A DNA stretch of 64,000 bases from positions 62,001 through 126,000 of the forward strand of contig NZ_JAUSMX010000006.1 of assembly GCF_030646115.1 (NCBI RefSeq). Reading direction: 5' to 3'. Position numbers and translations under genes: made by a program. Shown here piece after piece: positions 18,401-26,739 of the stretch; within the stretch, counting starts at the first letter, position 1; the number at the start of each line of letters is the position of its first letter. The DNA comes from Fluviicoccus sp. Lineage in GTDB: Bacteria; Pseudomonadota; Gammaproteobacteria; Pseudomonadales; Moraxellaceae. The notes under the pieces are model-generated. The model did no database searches, was not told where the DNA came from, and saw only the letters and a list, made by a program, of their open reading frames with translations.

Positions 18401-21400
18401 TCTGGCCTACTCCCAGTGACTTTAAGAATTCCTCGATCAAGATACATCTTGTAGTTCCCAATATTTTTATGTCCTGTATCCCATATGACGCCAGAAAATT
18501 CAGAAACACGCACCCCTCGAAGATTGTCAACTCGATTTCTTATCCCATCCGAAACGCTGAAACCATTCCTGCCTGCCTTTCCGGACTTATTAATAAGATC
18601 AAAATTAGTACCTTTCACGGGATCATTAGAGGAAGTATATCCCCACCCTGGCATCTTAGTATTAACCGCACTAACCGTACCATCAACATTCAGAATCACT
18701 TCAAACCTCTCCGCATCCAGATCATCCAATTTCTCACTTAAATCCAATGTCACCGCTTCCCTGCTGGACTGTGATCCTCCTGGAAAAATCATCTCGTGCT
18801 CGTTCCCGCCCTTCCCATTCAGCAGACCCTGCAAATACCGTATCTTGTATTGGAGTGTATGCAAATCCTCCGCACCATCCGCCCCGTGCGCATTCTCATG
18901 GATACTGTTGAAGACTACCAAATAGTCCCGAAGCTCTTCCCAAGGAACCACCTTCCCGCTCGCCCCCACCGAGTCGCGGAAATCCAGCATCTTCCGGTAC
19001 ACCTGCTCCTGAGCAATCAGCGTCCTGTCCTCATTCACATCCCATGTTCCGCGCCCCAACACTGACAACCCGCCCACCACATGATTGTAGGTATAGTCCG
19101 GATTCTCACCACCGGTCGCATGACCTGTACCTTTATTCAAACCGAAGGGATCATTTTCCGCGTCACGATGCGCAAACGTGTCTTCGAAGGCATGCAGGAA
19201 TTCCCCGAAGAACTGCATCTTCTGATTGCATCCTTCAACATTACGATAGTTAAATTCCAGATTCTGTATCTGAGGAATGGACTCAATATTGGCCGTCAGA
19301 CGCCTGATCTTATAATTTTCATCCGACTCCCCTTTGTTCCGCACCGGATCATAACTTCCAGACTCCAATGTATTGATCCACCCTTCCTTCGTGTTGACGA
19401 AATGATAGAACGCCAGACGGTCATCCGTGGCGTTGTGAATGCCGTCCACCACGGTAGAAATGAGCGGGATGCCGCCATCCCTCAACGGAACCGTATAATC
19501 ATTCTCATCCACAAACTGCGTCGCCAACGCAATCGTCCTCGCCTGATCCGCACTGAACCCCGTCACAATCCCCAAAAAATACGTCATGTAATAATGCATA
19601 TCAATCTGGTACAACCCCCACGGATCCACCGCATTCAAAGGATCACTCCCCACATACACAAACGGATTCAACCCGCCCCGCAACCCCGCCGGGTCCGGCG
19701 TCAAATAACGCCCCGCCTCCGGCACATACGTCCGGAAACCGTTCTGGTAAAACCCTGTCACCGGGTCCTCATGCTGCCCCGGCAAACGCAGGCTCACCGC
19801 CCACAACCGCCCGGACGCCTCACCCCCCGCCGTCTCCCGCAACCCGCCAAACGCCTCATAACCGGCTGACCAACGCGCCGCGCCCCCTTCATCCAGCACC
19901 GCGACCGGCGCGCCCTGACGGTTGGCCAGCACTTCCCCCCAGCCATCGTCGTCCGCCCCGGATACCCGCACCGCCACCGGCAAACCACCCAGATACACAT
20001 AGTCCCGCTGCAAACGCTGCTCACCACCCCGAGCCCCGCGCCACACATCCTCCTCACGCAAGCGCAAGGCGTCCCCATAATCACTATAACGCCGCCAGTA
20101 ATGCCGCTCATCCGTTTGCAACTGCTGCCACGCGGGCAAGCCCTGCAAGTCATAGCCATACCGTAACGGCGACGCCCCGCGCTCATTGACCCACGCCACC
20201 GGCTGGCTGCCCGCCAGTTTCAAACGCCACAACGGGGCCTGCTGCGTCTGTAATCCAGCCAGCGACAAGCCCTGCACCGGGTTGGTGACGCCCTGCCACC
20301 ACAACCACGGGCGGCCCAGCGGATCATAAGAAGCCAGTTGCGCCAAATAGGATGGTTCGGTGGATTTCCCCGGCGACTCACCCGACGGATGCCATTGCCG
20401 CCCCAGCCACTGCACCCCGTCCGCCGCATAGTGATAGTCCGTCCGCAACAGCTGTGTACGTTCGCTCCGCCGGTTGCCACTCAGGTCATAATCATAAGCC
20501 GCCGTTTCCACCCAGCCCATCTGCCCCAAGGTTTCAATGCGGGACAAGCGCCCGGCGGCGTCATAGGCATAGCGTTCCTGGACTCCGCCCTCATCGCGCT
20601 CTTGCACCCGGTTCAGGGCGTCGTAGCGGTAGCGGCTTTCCCCGGCCACGGCCTTCACCAGCCCCAGGCGGTTTTCCACCGCCAAAGCCCAATCATCCGG
20701 CAGCATGAAGCCCAGAATGGAAGCCAGCCAAGGTTGCGAGTGGGTCCGATACCGGGTGCTGATGCGGGTGATGCGGCCACGGCCGTCACGCTGAATGTAT
20801 TGCTCGGTGCCGTGCGTCAGGCGCAACAGGCTGAGCTGCCCCCAGGCATCGTATTGCAGGTGATCCGCCACCGGTTGGGAGAGCCAGCGGAGGCCGTCTC
20901 TCCATCCGGCCAGCAACGCGGCCAGACGGCCCTCGCTGCGATAGAGGGCGCTGATCCGCCCGTCCTTGCCGTATTCGTAGGCCAGATGTAGGTTGTCCCG
21001 CGATTCCAGCTGAACACGACCGGCAGCATCATAGGACCAGACCTGCTTCCATTTCCGGGACTTGCCATCCGGGCCGGTGCTGCGGCGACTCTCGCGCACA
21101 CGCTCACCAAAGGCGTTGTATTGCCAGTCCCGGCTCTCCTTGGCGCCGCCACGGAAAACCGGCAGGTCGCCGTCATAGCGGGTGACGACGGCTTCAGGGT
21201 CATCCTGACTTCCTTCGGCAATGCGGCGACCGGCGAAGTCATAACGATAGAGATGCACTTCGCCGTTTTCAGCGGCATCGGCAATGCGGTTGTCGGCCGC
21301 GTCATAGCGATAGAGGCGAATACCCTGCCCCGGCAAACGCTGAATGACAGGCCGCCCCCAATCATCACTGCCGGTCACGGCCTGCAAGCCTGCGCCGGTG

Positions 21401-23718
21401 CGGGTGGTCACGCCCGGCTCAACACGCTGCCATTCCGGCGGCAGGCTGACACCCAGAGCGCGCAGTTGGCTGGCCTGCCAACGGCCCCGGCCGTCAACCA
21501 GCGTGCGGTTTTCCTGACCCAGCGCATCCTGGCTCAGCAGTTGGCGGCCGTCATTCAGGGCCTGTTGTTCTGAAATCAACCCCAGGGAATCCTGCTGGCG
21601 GATGCTGCGGCCCTCGGCATTCTCTCGGTATTGCCACGACAGTTGCTGGAATGGCGCCTGGCCTTCACCCTGAAGTCGTTGCAGGCTGAGCAGGCGGTTT
21701 TCGGTGTCACGGGCCAGTTGCAGCACTTGCCCGTCGGGGCGAATCAGACGTTGCAGGCGACCGGCGGCATCGTAGGCAATACGCGTTTGCAGACCGGCTA
21801 CGTCGGTACTGGCCAGCAACCGGCCTTGCTCGTCATAGTGGAATTGCTGATGGCGGGCGGACAAGCCATCCGCCTCCCGGCTCAGGTCGCGGAGATGACC
21901 CTGACGGTCATAGTCCAGCCGCCACGTTTCACGCCGAGTGCCGTTGCGCACATCCAGCACGGTGAGACGCCCGATACGGTCACGCTGTTTGACGGCCAAG
22001 CGCAGTCCACCCACTCCTTCCAGCCGGTCAAGGCGGCCTTGGGCATCGTAGTGATAACGGCTGATGTCGCCGCGACCGTCCGGCAGGTTGGCCAGGGGGC
22101 CATCTTCACTCAGTAGACGACCCGCCGCGTCATACGTGAACTGGCGGCGGCGTTCCAGCCGCTCGCCCAGCGGGGAGTAGCCAACATCCTCCCGAGCCGT
22201 GAGTCGGCCTTGGGCATCATGTTCAAATCGGGTTTCGGCCTCATGGCCCTTCAACACGCTGGGGCGGAGGACGGCGGTGACCGTCCACGGCAAATCCGGG
22301 CGGCCATAGCGGAAGTTTTCCACGACCGTTGCCGTCCCCGCCGCCCCGCGCGCGATGGAGGTCACACGCCCGCGGGCATCATGACGATAATCCTGCCAGT
22401 TCAGCAAATTGCCGTCCGGGCTGAGGCTCTCTTCCCGCACCACCTGCCCGGCCGCATCGTAGCGATAACGCCGGTTCACCTCCCCGCAACTGGCGCAGCC
22501 CGCACCCCGGCTTTCCAGCAAACGCCATTCCTGGCCGTGCGGTTGCCAGCGGTAGCGGGTTTGCCGCCCCAGACTGTTGGTCAGGACGGTTTCGAATTCC
22601 GGCCCGTGCGCCGGGCTGCCGGGTAAGGGCTGGTGCGGTCGGCTGTCATAGCGCAGACTGACTTTTTCAACCCCGCCCGCATGTTCGCTGAGAATGGCGC
22701 GGTCCTGTTCGTCATACGCCCAAGTGGCCTGGCGCTGCCATTGTTTCTGGCCGGGCTGCCACAGGGCGCGGCCAGTCAGGTTATGGCGGTCGCCACCCTG
22801 CCGCCAGTCTTCGTAGTAATAGCCGATCTGCACACCGTCGGCGCGTTGCACGGTCAGCAGCTTGCCGTCGCCATCCAGCCGGTACAGAAAACGGCCCGTA
22901 GGAGAATCGACGCGCACTTCCGGCCATTTTGCCGCCCCATAGCGCCCGGTGTGAATCTCCAACGACCGGCCCAAGGGATCGCGGATGCTGACCAACTCGC
23001 CGTCCATGCCGTAGCGCAGGCTGACCAGCGGCTGGCCGGGCTGTCGTGTCTCGCGAATCGAGATCAGGCGTCCGTAACGGGTATCCGTTGCTCTCGGCTC
23101 GAAGGCCAGTTCCCGCCCATTTACCCAGACCCACTTCCAGCCCTGAGCTGTTTTCTCCAGCCGACCGTCCTGCGGGCGCACGCTGACACAACTACCGGAC
23201 GCATCCTTCGGGAACATTAACCGCCGCCCGTCGGCCTGAATGATCTGGATGGCATGCGGGCTTTCCAACAGGCTGACTTCATAGGCATGCCGCCAGCCGA
23301 CGCCGAACAGTCCCCGGGAACGGCTCTGGCTGTTATAAGTGCGGGACCATTGCAGGCCCAGCACGCCGGGCAAGGCCGGCAGGTCGGTTTCCGCCTGGAA
23401 CTTGTTGCCGTTCATGACATTGACGGGGTTGCCGACAGCGGCGGACGGCTGGCCGGAAGCCACGGCGGCAGGCGGGCTGTCACATTGGCCGGGGGTGGGG
23501 TTGCCAGAGCCGGAGGCGAGACACATGCCGCCTGTGGGCAGGCCGCCGCCGGTGGTGCTGTCGAAGATGCTGCTGGTGTTGCCGCTTTCCACCGGGCTGC
23601 TGTTACCGGGCGGATTGGTGGGGAAAATATCGGCGGCGCTTGCCAGGGAAGGCAGGAGCGCCACGACCAGGGCGGCCGGCAGCAGCGGGGAAATTCGGGC
23701 GCGGGTCTTCCGTGGCAT
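18397..23718 (-). CDS. secreted Rhs-repeat protein with DUF6765-like C-terminal domain
   Basis: 1773 residues. A Sec signal peptide (1-29, ending ASAAD) is followed by a Pro/Gly/Ser-rich stretch, a DUF6531 segment (about 96-165, NPVNVMNGNKF), many YD/Rhs repeats (patterns like YRYDAAGR, YDAQGRL), and the Rhs-core end (about 1336-1371, GRYLTPDPAGL ... VDPWGLYQ). The variable C-terminal domain (1372-1773) starts with a Met-His-Tyr-Tyr helix. It has an FVDEN motif, LHAFEDTFAHRD, GHATGGENPDYTYNH and a later HENAHG. That histidine/aspartate pattern resembles DUF6765 and the zinc-dependent phospholipase C / P1-nuclease helical fold. Family knowledge: Rhs shells release such tips as toxins. GC content falls across the C-terminal domain. 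No VgrG, PAAR or Eag gene is near, and the signal peptide argues for Sec export. Confidence 0.9.
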   Translation of the reverse strand: MPRKTRARISPLLPAALVVALLPSLASAADIFPTNPPGNSSPVESGNTSSIFDSTTGGGLPTGGMCLASGSGNPTPGQCDSPPAAVASGQPSAAVGNPVNVMNGNKFQAETDLPALPGVLGLQWSRTYNSQSRSRGLFGVGWRHAYEVSLLESPHAIQIIQADGRRLMFPKDASGSCVSVRPQDGRLEKTAQGWKWVWVNGRELAFEPRATDTRYGRLISIRETRQPGQPLVSLRYGMDGELVSIRDPLGRSLEIHTGRYGAAKWPEVRVDSPTGRFLYRLDGDGKLLTVQRADGVQIGYYYEDWRQGGDRHNLTGRALWQPGQKQWQRQATWAYDEQDRAILSEHAGGVEKVSLRYDSRPHQPLPGSPAHGPEFETVLTNSLGRQTRYRWQPHGQEWRLLESRGAGCASCGEVNRRYRYDAAGQVVREESLSPDGNLLNWQDYRHDARGRVTSIARGAAGTATVVENFRYGRPDLPWTVTAVLRPSVLKGHEAETRFEHDAQGRLTAREDVGYSPLGERLERRRQFTYDAAGRLLSEDGPLANLPDGRGDISRYHYDAQGRLDRLEGVGGLRLAVKQRDRIGRLTVLDVRNGTRRETWRLDYDRQGHLRDLSREADGLSARHQQFHYDEQGRLLASTDVAGLQTRIAYDAAGRLQRLIRPDGQVLQLARDTENRLLSLQRLQGEGQAPFQQLSWQYRENAEGRSIRQQDSLGLISEQQALNDGRQLLSQDALGQENRTLVDGRGRWQASQLRALGVSLPPEWQRVEPGVTTRTGAGLQAVTGSDDWGRPVIQRLPGQGIRLYRYDAADNRIADAAENGEVHLYRYDFAGRRIAEGSQDDPEAVVTRYDGDLPVFRGGAKESRDWQYNAFGERVRESRRSTGPDGKSRKWKQVWSYDAAGRVQLESRDNLHLAYEYGKDGRISALYRSEGRLAALLAGWRDGLRWLSQPVADHLQYDAWGQLSLLRLTHGTEQYIQRDGRGRITRISTRYRTHSQPWLASILGFMLPDDWALAVENRLGLVKAVAGESRYRYDALNRVQERDEGGVQERYAYDAAGRLSRIETLGQMGWVETAAYDYDLSGNRRSERTQLLRTDYHYAADGVQWLGRQWHPSGESPGKSTEPSYLAQLASYDPLGRPWLWWQGVTNPVQGLSLAGLQTQQAPLWRLKLAGSQPVAWVNERGASPLRYGYDLQGLPAWQQLQTDERHYWRRYSDYGDALRLREEDVWRGARGGEQRLQRDYVYLGGLPVAVRVSGADDDGWGEVLANRQGAPVAVLDEGGAARWSAGYEAFGGLRETAGGEASGRLWAVSLRLPGQHEDPVTGFYQNGFRTYVPEAGRYLTPDPAGLRGGLNPFVYVGSDPLNAVDPWGLYQIDMHYYMTYFLGIVTGFSADQARTIALATQFVDENDYTVPLRDGGIPLISTVVDGIHNATDDRLAFYHFVNTKEGWINTLESGSYDPVRNKGESDENYKIRRLTANIESIPQIQNLEFNYRNVEGCNQKMQFFGEFLHAFEDTFAHRDAENDPFGLNKGTGHATGGENPDYTYNHVVGGLSVLGRGTWDVNEDRTLIAQEQVYRKMLDFRDSVGASGKVVPWEELRDYLVVFNSIHENAHGADGAEDLHTLQYKIRYLQGLLNGKGGNEHEMIFPGGSQSSREAVTLDLSEKLDDLDAERFEVILNVDGTVSAVNTKMPGWGYTSSNDPVKGTNFDLINKSGKAGRNGFSVSDGIRNRVDNLRGVRVSEFSGVIWDTGHKNIGNYKMYLDRGILKVTGSRPE

Positions 23719-23887
23719 GGTGTACTCCGTGACTTCCTGTGACGGGGGTTTCTGCCTTGCAAGGCTAGCGCTGCAAGGGGCGCGAACTTTAGCACATTTT
23801 CCGCAAATGGGAAGATGCGCGTTGACTCCGCTGAAGGCAACGGGCTACGCTGGCTTTCCGCTTATCCCCCTGTCAAGGAGCACAGAC

Positions 23888-24700
23888 ATGTCCGATTCAG
23901 AAAACCCTTACCGCACGCCCTCCGTCACGGTGCTGAACCTGGAGAAAATCCCGACCAATGCCTCTTATGCCGCCCCGGCGCGCACGGTCAACGCCGGGCA
24001 TGGTTCGCAGTGGATTGGCGATGGCTGGCGGTTGTTCAAGGATGAGCCGTTGATGTGGTTCGCGGCCCTGCTGCTGGTTATCGGGTTTTCATTCGTGCTG
24101 GGGCTGATTCCGGTGCTGGGTTCGCTGGCCAGCATGTTGCTGGCGCCGTCACTGACCGTGGGAATCCTGGCGTTTGGCCGGGGCCATGCGCGTCAGGGCC
24201 GGGCAGATATCGGCAATCTGTTCGCCGGTTTCAGTGGCGAAAAAATCGGGCCGTTGATGATCATGGCCCTGCTGTATCTGTCGATCATTGTGGTTACCGT
24301 CCTTGTCATGGTGGTGTTCATGGTCATCGCATTGGGCGGGTTCTCAGCGCTGGGCAGCCTTGAATCTGAAGAAGGACTGAAGTCTGCCCTGCTGGGCACA
24401 GGGGGCTTGGTGCTGGTGCTGGGCTTTTTAGTGTTCATGGCCGCCATGATGGTGATCATGGCGGCCTACTGGTTTGCTCCAGGTCTGATTTTTTATGCGG
24501 GCCTGGGTCCGGTGGATGCCATGAAGGAGAGTTTCATGGCCTGCATGCGCAATTGGCTGCCGTTTCTGGTGTATTCGCTGCTGGCGACGGTGTTGATGGT
24601 GGCGGCTTTTATTCCGTTCGGGCTGGGGTTGCTGGTGTTTTTCCCGGTGATGATGGCGACGATGTATCCCGGGTTTGAGGATTTGTTCGGGCGGGAATGA
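23888..24700 (+). CDS. BPSS1780-family membrane protein
   Basis: 270 residues from the ATG at 23888, which has AAGGAG at 7-8 bases; the much longer open frame upstream is antisense to the Rhs gene. A soluble N-terminus of about 60 residues has an NPYRTPSVTV motif and is followed by GDGWRLFKDEPLMWF. About six hydrophobic segments come next, with a conserved-looking FAPGLIFYAGLGPVDAMKESFMACMRNWLPF between the last ones. This pattern fits the BPSS1780 family of inner-membrane proteins of unknown function. It is monocistronic: the Rhs gene diverges upstream and a strong terminator follows the stop. Confidence 0.8.
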   Translation: MSDSENPYRTPSVTVLNLEKIPTNASYAAPARTVNAGHGSQWIGDGWRLFKDEPLMWFAALLLVIGFSFVLGLIPVLGSLASMLLAPSLTVGILAFGRGHARQGRADIGNLFAGFSGEKIGPLMIMALLYLSIIVVTVLVMVVFMVIALGGFSALGSLESEEGLKSALLGTGGLVLVLGFLVFMAAMMVIMAAYWFAPGLIFYAGLGPVDAMKESFMACMRNWLPFLVYSLLATVLMVAAFIPFGLGLLVFFPVMMATMYPGFEDLFGRE

Positions 24701-24720
24701 AAAAAACGTGCAAGAACATC

Positions 24721-24748
24721 AAGGGCGACAATCTGTCGCCCTTTTTAT
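24721..24748. terminator. Rho-independent terminator
   Basis: AAGGGCGACA (24721-24730) pairs perfectly with TGTCGCCCTT (24734-24743), followed by TTTATT. On the minus strand the A-run before the stem gives a second U-tract, so it can serve both convergent genes. The HNH gene's stop codon (24745-24747) touches its edge. Confidence 0.9.
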
Positions 24749-25701
24749 TGGTTACGGCGCATGACTTCCAGCCGCCAGTCCAGCACTTCCTGTTTGGGAT
24801 AAAAGCGCATTTCAGCAGGAAGAAATAATGCCTTGCCTTTCAAATCCGTCAGCAACCTGTTGTCCGGGATACGGTCATCCAGCAAACTGGAAACATGCCA
24901 TTTGAAATCCGGGCCGGGAGCAATCAGGTATTTGTCCATGGCCCAATGCATGTCCGGCGTCAGGGCCAGACCGTTGCGGGGGTCGTCGTCAGCGCTTTCC
25001 GAAAAGGGATGGATATGGGCAGCCTCAACCATCGCCGTTCCATCCGACAGCAATAACCTCAACCCGGTAGCCGCGCAGCGATAATCATATTTTTCTGTGA
25101 CCACCCGCCGGAAAGCCGGGTCACGAACAGCGGCGGGCATTTCGCGGACGGCCGGAGCATCAAGCGTCAGGCCGCGAATGGCCTGTTCATAACGACTGAT
25201 CTGCTTGCCTTGTTCAACCACGGCATACAGATCCTGCAAGCCGCGATCAAACCAGTGACTGGCCAGGCTCTCGGCAAGAACCTCGCGACTGGCCGGGTCC
25301 TGAAGCAGCGCGAACAATTCCTCGTCCAGAGCCGCCCAGGCAATGTTGTCTTCAATGGCGCGGGCCGCGGTGGCGGTTGACATGGCTGCCACCACAGCTT
25401 CGCGGCCCTCGTAGGGAACCAGATGCCAGAAGGACGGCGTGTGCTGACGCAGTTGCCCCTGCAGGTGGAAGAACGGGAAATGCGGATTGGCATGGTCCTG
25501 AGGCGATCGTACGGCGTCAAAATACCGTTTGTAGCGCGCCTTCAAGTCAGGCGAAAAAAAGATGCGGTTGCAAGTCAGGCCACCGGAGCGGGCCAGATCA
25601 AAAACCGCCAGCACCATGCATATCTTGTGCGGGCTCGCGCGGCCATACGCCTGATTGACCACCAGCTGTTGCATCTTGCGGATATAGCTTTCAAGGCTCA
25701 T
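24745..25701 (-). CDS. HNH endonuclease resembling sulfur-binding (SBD)-HNH type IV restriction enzymes
   Basis: 318 residues from the ATG at 25701, which overlaps the HIT stop as ATGA. The C-terminal third is an HNH_2-type nuclease: YDYRCAATGLRLLL, EAAHIHPFSESADDDPRNGL, then TPDMHWAMDKYLI. The N-terminal half (PHKICMVLAVFDL, then PHFPFFHL and FWHLVPYEG) has the spacing of the domain in ScoMcrA-like proteins that reads phosphorothioate DNA. If that holds, it cuts DNA carrying foreign phosphorothioate or modified bases. No Dnd modification genes are in the window. A generic HNH protein of other function remains possible. Confidence 0.8.
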   Translation of the reverse strand: MSLESYIRKMQQLVVNQAYGRASPHKICMVLAVFDLARSGGLTCNRIFFSPDLKARYKRYFDAVRSPQDHANPHFPFFHLQGQLRQHTPSFWHLVPYEGREAVVAAMSTATAARAIEDNIAWAALDEELFALLQDPASREVLAESLASHWFDRGLQDLYAVVEQGKQISRYEQAIRGLTLDAPAVREMPAAVRDPAFRRVVTEKYDYRCAATGLRLLLSDGTAMVEAAHIHPFSESADDDPRNGLALTPDMHWAMDKYLIAPGPDFKWHVSSLLDDRIPDNRLLTDLKGKALFLPAEMRFYPKQEVLDWRLEVMRRNQ

Positions 25702-26078
25702 GGTTTCGTCCAGTAATCCGCCTTCTCCGGCAGAATCCACCGCACCCCGCCCCTCGGGTCCGGCACATCCCCCGCATAACGCGGAATCACATGCACATGC
25801 AGATGCGGCACCGTCTGCCCGGCCTCAGCACCGTCATTCACCCCGACATTCACACTGTCTGGAGCAAAATCCGCCGCCAGATTGCTCTTGACCCATTGCA
25901 GCACCGGCCACAACGCCGCAAATTCTGCCTCAGTCAATTCAAACAGCGACCCGGCATGCCGGTGCGGAATCACCAGCGTATGACCCAGACTGACGGGAAA
26001 ACCGTCACGGATGACCTTGAAATGCTCGTTGGAAAGCAGAATCCGTTCAGGTGGAAGAGTGCAGAAAGGACAACTCAT
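25698..26078 (-). CDS. HIT-family (histidine triad) protein
   Basis: 126 residues. It begins with CPFC, a zinc-type pair found in some HIT proteins, and ends its conserved part with the histidine triad HLHVHVIPRYAGD. A GVNDGAEAGQT segment precedes it, as in the Fhit/HinT-like nucleotide hydrolases. Likely activity is hydrolysis of AMP-linked or dinucleoside polyphosphate substrates in the cytoplasm. It overlaps the downstream HNH gene by four bases. The coupling to a nuclease is unusual and might be chance. Confidence 0.92.
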   Translation of the reverse strand: MSCPFCTLPPERILLSNEHFKVIRDGFPVSLGHTLVIPHRHAGSLFELTEAEFAALWPVLQWVKSNLAADFAPDSVNVGVNDGAEAGQTVPHLHVHVIPRYAGDVPDPRGGVRWILPEKADYWTKP

Positions 26079-26098
26079 TCACCGCCTCCAACCATCGC

Positions 26099-26440
26099 CT
26101 AGTTAATGCCTTCAATAACATCTGTCCTGACGATCAATAACTTGTAGACCTGCGACAACTCATCAATACGAGGCCAGGAACGCAACAAAAAATCCCGGAG
26201 TTCCCCAATCCGCATATTGCCAATCTTCAGCAGGACAACACGCGGAGGAGGCGATGCCAGCATCATCCGCTCGGAAAAATCGGCATCCTTAGTCACAATG
26301 GTCAAGCCATGCTCCTTGGCATATGCCCAAACCTGACTATCCGGCCAGGCATCATCATGCGCCGCAACCAGATCGAAATCCGGGGAGTTCCACACACTGA
26401 ATCGACTGGGCAGGTTAGCGTCGATCAGAAATCTCGCCAT
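26099..26440 (-). CDS. DUF5615 PIN-like toxin
   Basis: 113 residues. FLIDANLPSR at the start and VTKDADFSE in the middle give the acidic residues (D8 and the DAD pair) of the PIN-like DUF5615 fold, a presumed RNase. The start shares one base with the stop of the DUF433 gene (TGATG), so the two are coupled in the antitoxin-toxin order. DUF433/DUF5615 pairs are widespread predicted toxin-antitoxin modules; the activity here is inferred from family and context. Confidence 0.87.
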   Translation of the reverse strand: MARFLIDANLPSRFSVWNSPDFDLVAAHDDAWPDSQVWAYAKEHGLTIVTKDADFSERMMLASPPPRVVLLKIGNMRIGELRDFLLRSWPRIDELSQVYKLLIVRTDVIEGIN

Positions 26441-26718
26441 CAGGCCACCCGAAGCAAATCATAACGCTGCCCCATCAATTGCCCCGCAAACTGCAAGCAC
26501 GCCCGGACATCCTCCGCCTCCAGCATCGGATAAGCCTCCAGGATATCCGCTTCAGAATCACCGGCTCCCAGAAACTCCAGCACCGACTGCACCGTCATCC
26601 GCTTGCCCCGGATAACGGGCCGCCCATTACAGACTTCCGGATCAATCACAATCCGTCCCTCCAGGAAACTGGCAACTTCGCTCATGTCAGGCCCATCCGT
26701 AATTAGTGTTTTGATCAT
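26440..26718 (-). CDS. DUF433 antitoxin
   Basis: 92 residues. The core IVIDPEVCNGRPVIRGKRMT is the DUF433 signature, followed by a helix-rich tail with EADILEAYPMLEAEDVRACL that forms the helix-turn-helix. It would bind and silence the PIN-like partner and likely repress the operon. A second in-frame ATG at 26685 could be the true start, since the DUF433 core begins after it. The gene begins 21 bases after the pyrC' stop on the same strand, so it may share pyrimidine operon read-through. Confidence 0.87.
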   Translation of the reverse strand: MIKTLITDGPDMSEVASFLEGRIVIDPEVCNGRPVIRGKRMTVQSVLEFLGAGDSEADILEAYPMLEAEDVRACLQFAGQLMGQRYDLLRVA

Positions 26719-26739
26719 GCACCCGGCGGACCGGGATAT

